A program made the position numbers and the translations under genes. A stretch of 8,614 bases of DNA from an uncultured Butyricicoccus sp. (GTDB lineage Bacteria; Bacillota; Clostridia; Oscillospirales; Butyricicoccaceae). Positions within the stretch are counted from its first letter, which is position 1. Every line of letters begins with the position of its first letter. The stretch covers positions 1-8,614 of the forward strand of contig USLE01000037.1 in NCBI GenBank assembly GCA_900555465.1, read 5' to 3'. The notes beneath the pieces were generated by a model. The model was given only the letters and a program-made list of their open reading frames with translations. It was not told the origin of the DNA and ran no database searches. Below are positions 6,362 through 8,614 of the stretch, piece by piece.

Positions 6362-7573
6362 ATGATAAAAGCAGCAATCATGGGGCACGGCACGGTCGGT
6401 TCGGGCGTGTACGAGGTGTTCGAGATGAACGCCGAAAAGATCGCGCGCGTGGTCGGCGAGCCGGTCGAGGTCAAGTATGTGCTCGACCTGCGGGACTTTT
6501 CCGCGCTGCCCTACGGGCATAAGTTTGTTTCCGACTTTTCCGTGATCGAGAACGACCCCGAGGTCACGGTCGTGGCGGAGGTCATGGGCGGCGTCGGCGC
6601 AGCGTATGAGTTCACCAGGCGCTGCCTGCTCGCGGGCAAGAGCGTGTGCACCTCCAACAAGGAGCTGGTCGCGACCCGCGGTGAGGAGCTGCTCAAAATC
6701 GCTGCGGAAAAGGGCGTCAACTACATGTTTGAAGCCTCGGTCGGCGGCGGCATCCCGATCATCCGCCCGATGCTCCAGTGCCTCGCTGCGAACGAGTTCA
6801 ACGAAATCTGCGGCATCTTGAACGGCACCACCAACTACATCCTGACCCAGATGATTCACAACGGCGTCACTTTTGATGATGCGCTCAAACAGGCGCAGCT
6901 CAACGGCTACGCGGAAAAGGATCCGACCGCGGACATCGAGGGCCATGACGCCTGCCGCAAGATCTGCATCCTGGCTGACCTCGCGTTTGGCGATAAGTTT
7001 GACCCGGATCAGGTCTCCTGCGAGGGCATCAGCAAGGTCACGCTCGAGGACGTAGCCAACGCCGACAAGCTGGGCTGCGTGATCAAGCTGATCGGCCGCA
7101 CGGTGCGCAATGAGGACGGCACGGCGTACGCCTATGTCGCCCCGCACCTCATCCCCAAGGAAAACCTGCTCGCCTCGGTCGAGGACGTGTTCAACGCCAT
7201 TATGGTCAACGGCAACGCGACCGGCGACGTGATGTTCTACGGCAAGGGCGCGGGCAAGCTCGCGACCGCATCCGCGGTTGTCGCGGATATGCTGGACAGC
7301 ATCGAGCACGCCGAGCACCGCCGCCGCATCTCGTGGGGTGACGGTTCGAAAAACCTGCTCCGCCCGCTGGATACGCTGCAAAGCGCGTGGTATGTGCGCT
7401 TCAAGGGCCCGCGCAAGGCGCTCGAGGATGTGCTGCCGGTCGAGAGCATGACCGAGCCTGCCGAAGGCGTGCTGGTCGTGCGCACGAGCAAGCTGTCCAC
7501 CGCGGATATGCACAAAAAGATCGAGCAGTTGAACGCCAGCGGCGACGTGCGCGCGGCGATGCGTATACTGTAA
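6362..7573 (+). CDS. hom: Homoserine dehydrogenase
   Basis: NAD(P)H-dependent reduction of aspartate 4-semialdehyde to homoserine, the branch toward threonine and methionine. The 403-aa product has the Rossmann motif GHGTVGSG (8-15), TSNKELVA with likely catalytic K100, EASVGGGIPII, NGTTNYI (154-160) and EKDPTADIEGHDACRK (185-200). E185, D196 and K200 match the spacing of yeast catalytic E208, D219 and K223 (recalled from memory). The C-terminal segment from about 340 (SAWYVRF...EGVLVVR) looks like a short ACT-type regulatory domain. At 403 aa it is shorter than the roughly 430-aa Bacillus-type enzyme. ATG 6362 is chosen because GGAGG (6346-6350) precedes it by 11 nt and MIKAAIMGHG is the usual N-terminus; in-frame ATGs at 6275 and 6344 add non-conserved residues. 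thrB follows 17 nt later. Confidence 0.96.
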   Translation: MIKAAIMGHGTVGSGVYEVFEMNAEKIARVVGEPVEVKYVLDLRDFSALPYGHKFVSDFSVIENDPEVTVVAEVMGGVGAAYEFTRRCLLAGKSVCTSNKELVATRGEELLKIAAEKGVNYMFEASVGGGIPIIRPMLQCLAANEFNEICGILNGTTNYILTQMIHNGVTFDDALKQAQLNGYAEKDPTADIEGHDACRKICILADLAFGDKFDPDQVSCEGISKVTLEDVANADKLGCVIKLIGRTVRNEDGTAYAYVAPHLIPKENLLASVEDVFNAIMVNGNATGDVMFYGKGAGKLATASAVVADMLDSIEHAEHRRRISWGDGSKNLLRPLDTLQSAWYVRFKGPRKALEDVLPVESMTEPAEGVLVVRTSKLSTADMHKKIEQLNASGDVRAAMRIL

Positions 7574-7590
7574 GGGGAGGGCAAACGAAG

Positions 7591-8481
7591 ATGGTTCGTG
7601 TTACCGTCCCGGCGACGAGCGCCAACATGGGCTCGGGCTACGACAGCATCGGCATTGCGCTCGAGCTTTACAATGTGATCGATCTCGAGGAGAGCGACCG
7701 CATTGACATTTCGGATAAAAACGGGCAGTTCGTGCCCAAGGATGCGCGCAACCTGATCTACCAGTGTGCCAAGCGCGTGTACGACGAGTGCGGCAAGCCG
7801 CTCTCCGGCCTCAGGATCGTGGAAGACTGCGCGATCCCGCAGACGCGCGGCTTGGGTTCGTCCTCGGCGTGCACGGTCGCGGGTATTCTGGGCGCAAACG
7901 CGCTGCTGGGCGATCCGCTCGACCGGCAGGCCGTGATCGACCTCGCGGCCACCATTGAGGGTCATCCGGACAATTCCACGCCCGCTATTCTGGGCGGCTT
8001 CTGCGTGGCGCTGCTGGAAAACGGCCATGTGCATCAGGTGCGCGTGCCCATGCACAGCGCGATCGATTTCATCGTATTCATCCCGGATTTCAAGCTGTCC
8101 ACCGAGAAGGCGCGCGCAGCGCTGCCCAAAACCATCGCGCATCATGATGCGGTGTACAATCTGGCGCGCGCGGCGCTGCTGGCGGGCAGCCTGACCACCG
8201 GCCAGCTGGAAAATCTGGACGTCGCGACCGGCGACTGCCTGCACCAGCCCTACCGCTTCGGCCTGATCGAAAACGGCGAGGACGTGGTGCGCGGCGCCAA
8301 GGAGCTGGGGGCGCTGGGCGCATATATTTCGGGCGCAGGCCCGTCCATTGTTGCGATGGTTTACAAGGGGGACCGTGACTATCTGGCGCGCGCACAGGCC
8401 ATGTGTGCGGAAAAATACCCGCACTGGAAGGCCGTGCAGCTGCGCTGCGACGAAGTCGGCGCAACGGTCAAACGTATTTGA
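7591..8481 (+). CDS. thrB: Homoserine kinase
   Basis: GHMP-family kinase that phosphorylates homoserine with ATP to O-phosphohomoserine, the substrate of threonine synthase. The 296-aa length is typical. All three GHMP motifs are visible: the N-terminal VPATSANMGSGYDSIG (about 5-20), the phosphate loop GLGSSSA (87-93) and the C-terminal SGAGPS (247-252). GHPDNSTPAILGGF (124-137) is the active-site segment characteristic of homoserine kinases. AAGGGGAGG (7572-7580) lies 10 nt before the ATG and overlaps the hom stop, so the two are likely translated from one message. The open frame extends upstream to 7387, but that part is out-of-frame hom. Threonine synthase is not next to it in this window. 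Confidence 0.96.
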   Translation: MVRVTVPATSANMGSGYDSIGIALELYNVIDLEESDRIDISDKNGQFVPKDARNLIYQCAKRVYDECGKPLSGLRIVEDCAIPQTRGLGSSSACTVAGILGANALLGDPLDRQAVIDLAATIEGHPDNSTPAILGGFCVALLENGHVHQVRVPMHSAIDFIVFIPDFKLSTEKARAALPKTIAHHDAVYNLARAALLAGSLTTGQLENLDVATGDCLHQPYRFGLIENGEDVVRGAKELGALGAYISGAGPSIVAMVYKGDRDYLARAQAMCAEKYPHWKAVQLRCDEVGATVKRI

Positions 8482-8530
8482 GTCGAATCCGCTCCGGCGG
8501 TAGGCGATATAAGGAGGAAACGTAACAAAT

Positions 8531-8614
8531 ATGAGTCTTATTGTGCAAAAGTTCGGCGGCACTTCGGTTGCCGACACCGAGCGCCTGAGGAATGTTGCGG
8601 ATATTGTTACCAAG
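8531..8614 (+). CDS. lysC: Aspartate kinase, N-terminal fragment (runs off window)
   Basis: The first 28 codons of a protein starting MSLIVQKFGGTSVAD. The KFGGTS motif (residues 7-12) is the N-terminal nucleotide-binding signature of aspartokinases, which phosphorylate aspartate in the first step toward lysine, threonine and methionine. AAGGAGG (8511-8517) precedes the ATG with a 13-nt gap, longer than usual. The gene lies 49 nt after thrB, with no convincing promoter or terminator between, so it is probably in the same operon. Whether it is a monofunctional aspartokinase with ACT repeats cannot be seen here. The symbol is by analogy, because paralogues share this N-terminus. Confidence 0.88.
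   Translation, partial: MSLIVQKFGGTSVADTERLRNVADIVTK

Noticed and set aside
6257..7513. 418-codon minus-strand open frame opposite hom
   Set aside because: Antisense shadow; all conserved Hom motifs are on the + strand.
7703..7711. TTGACATTT half-site inside thrB
   Set aside because: It matches one arm of the operator dyad but has no inverted partner and simply encodes conserved residues; likely chance.
8482..8530. Promoter or terminator between thrB and lysC
   Set aside because: Only a short CCGC/GCGG pairing and a GATATA sequence without a -35 were seen; neither is convincing.
7237..8613. 458-codon minus-strand open frame opposite thrB
   Set aside because: Antisense shadow spanning hom, thrB and lysC boundaries; no ribosome site or motif supports it.

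Overview
This is a GC-rich, densely packed bacterial chromosome segment with every gene on the + strand. Strong AGGAGG-type ribosome binding sites, the tilS-hpt-ftsH order and a PheB/UPF0735-type ACT protein all point to a Firmicute. A high-GC member of the Oscillospirales (Butyricicoccus/Agathobaculum-like) is my best guess, but it is inferred from general resemblance and not proven. No rRNA, tRNA, CRISPR array, insertion sequence, phage gene or integration site was seen.

Region 1 (1-4866) is a housekeeping cluster: the 3' part of dnaB (replicative helicase), tilS (tRNA-Ile lysidine synthetase), hpt (hypoxanthine phosphoribosyltransferase) and ftsH (membrane AAA+ metalloprotease). The genes are 3-32 nt apart and end at a strong intrinsic terminator (4835-4866). 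An AT-rich island inside the 3' end of tilS carries a possible internal promoter for hpt-ftsH.

Region 2 (4867-5655) is a small self-contained module. It has a near-consensus sigma-A promoter flanked by two copies of a 20-nt dyad, one over the -35 box and one over the predicted transcription start. A four-helix membrane protein of unknown function follows, then a 64-aa XRE-type regulator 4 nt downstream, then an intrinsic terminator. The layout suggests a negatively autoregulated regulator/membrane-protein pair, and it is the least explained part of the window.

Region 3 (5656-8614) is an aspartate-family amino acid operon. An extended -10 promoter with a dyad in its leader precedes a PheB-like ACT-domain protein with an HTH-like N-terminal segment. 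Then come hom (homoserine dehydrogenase), thrB (homoserine kinase) and the first 28 codons of an aspartate kinase. Together these cover aspartate phosphorylation and the conversion of aspartate semialdehyde to O-phosphohomoserine. Threonine synthase is not between hom and thrB. A 28-nt hairpin without a T-tract lies between the ACT gene and hom.

Most of the window is conserved core metabolism. The regulatory architecture (twin operators, tilS-internal promoter, leader dyad, intercistronic hairpin) and the uncharacterised membrane protein are what merit a second look.
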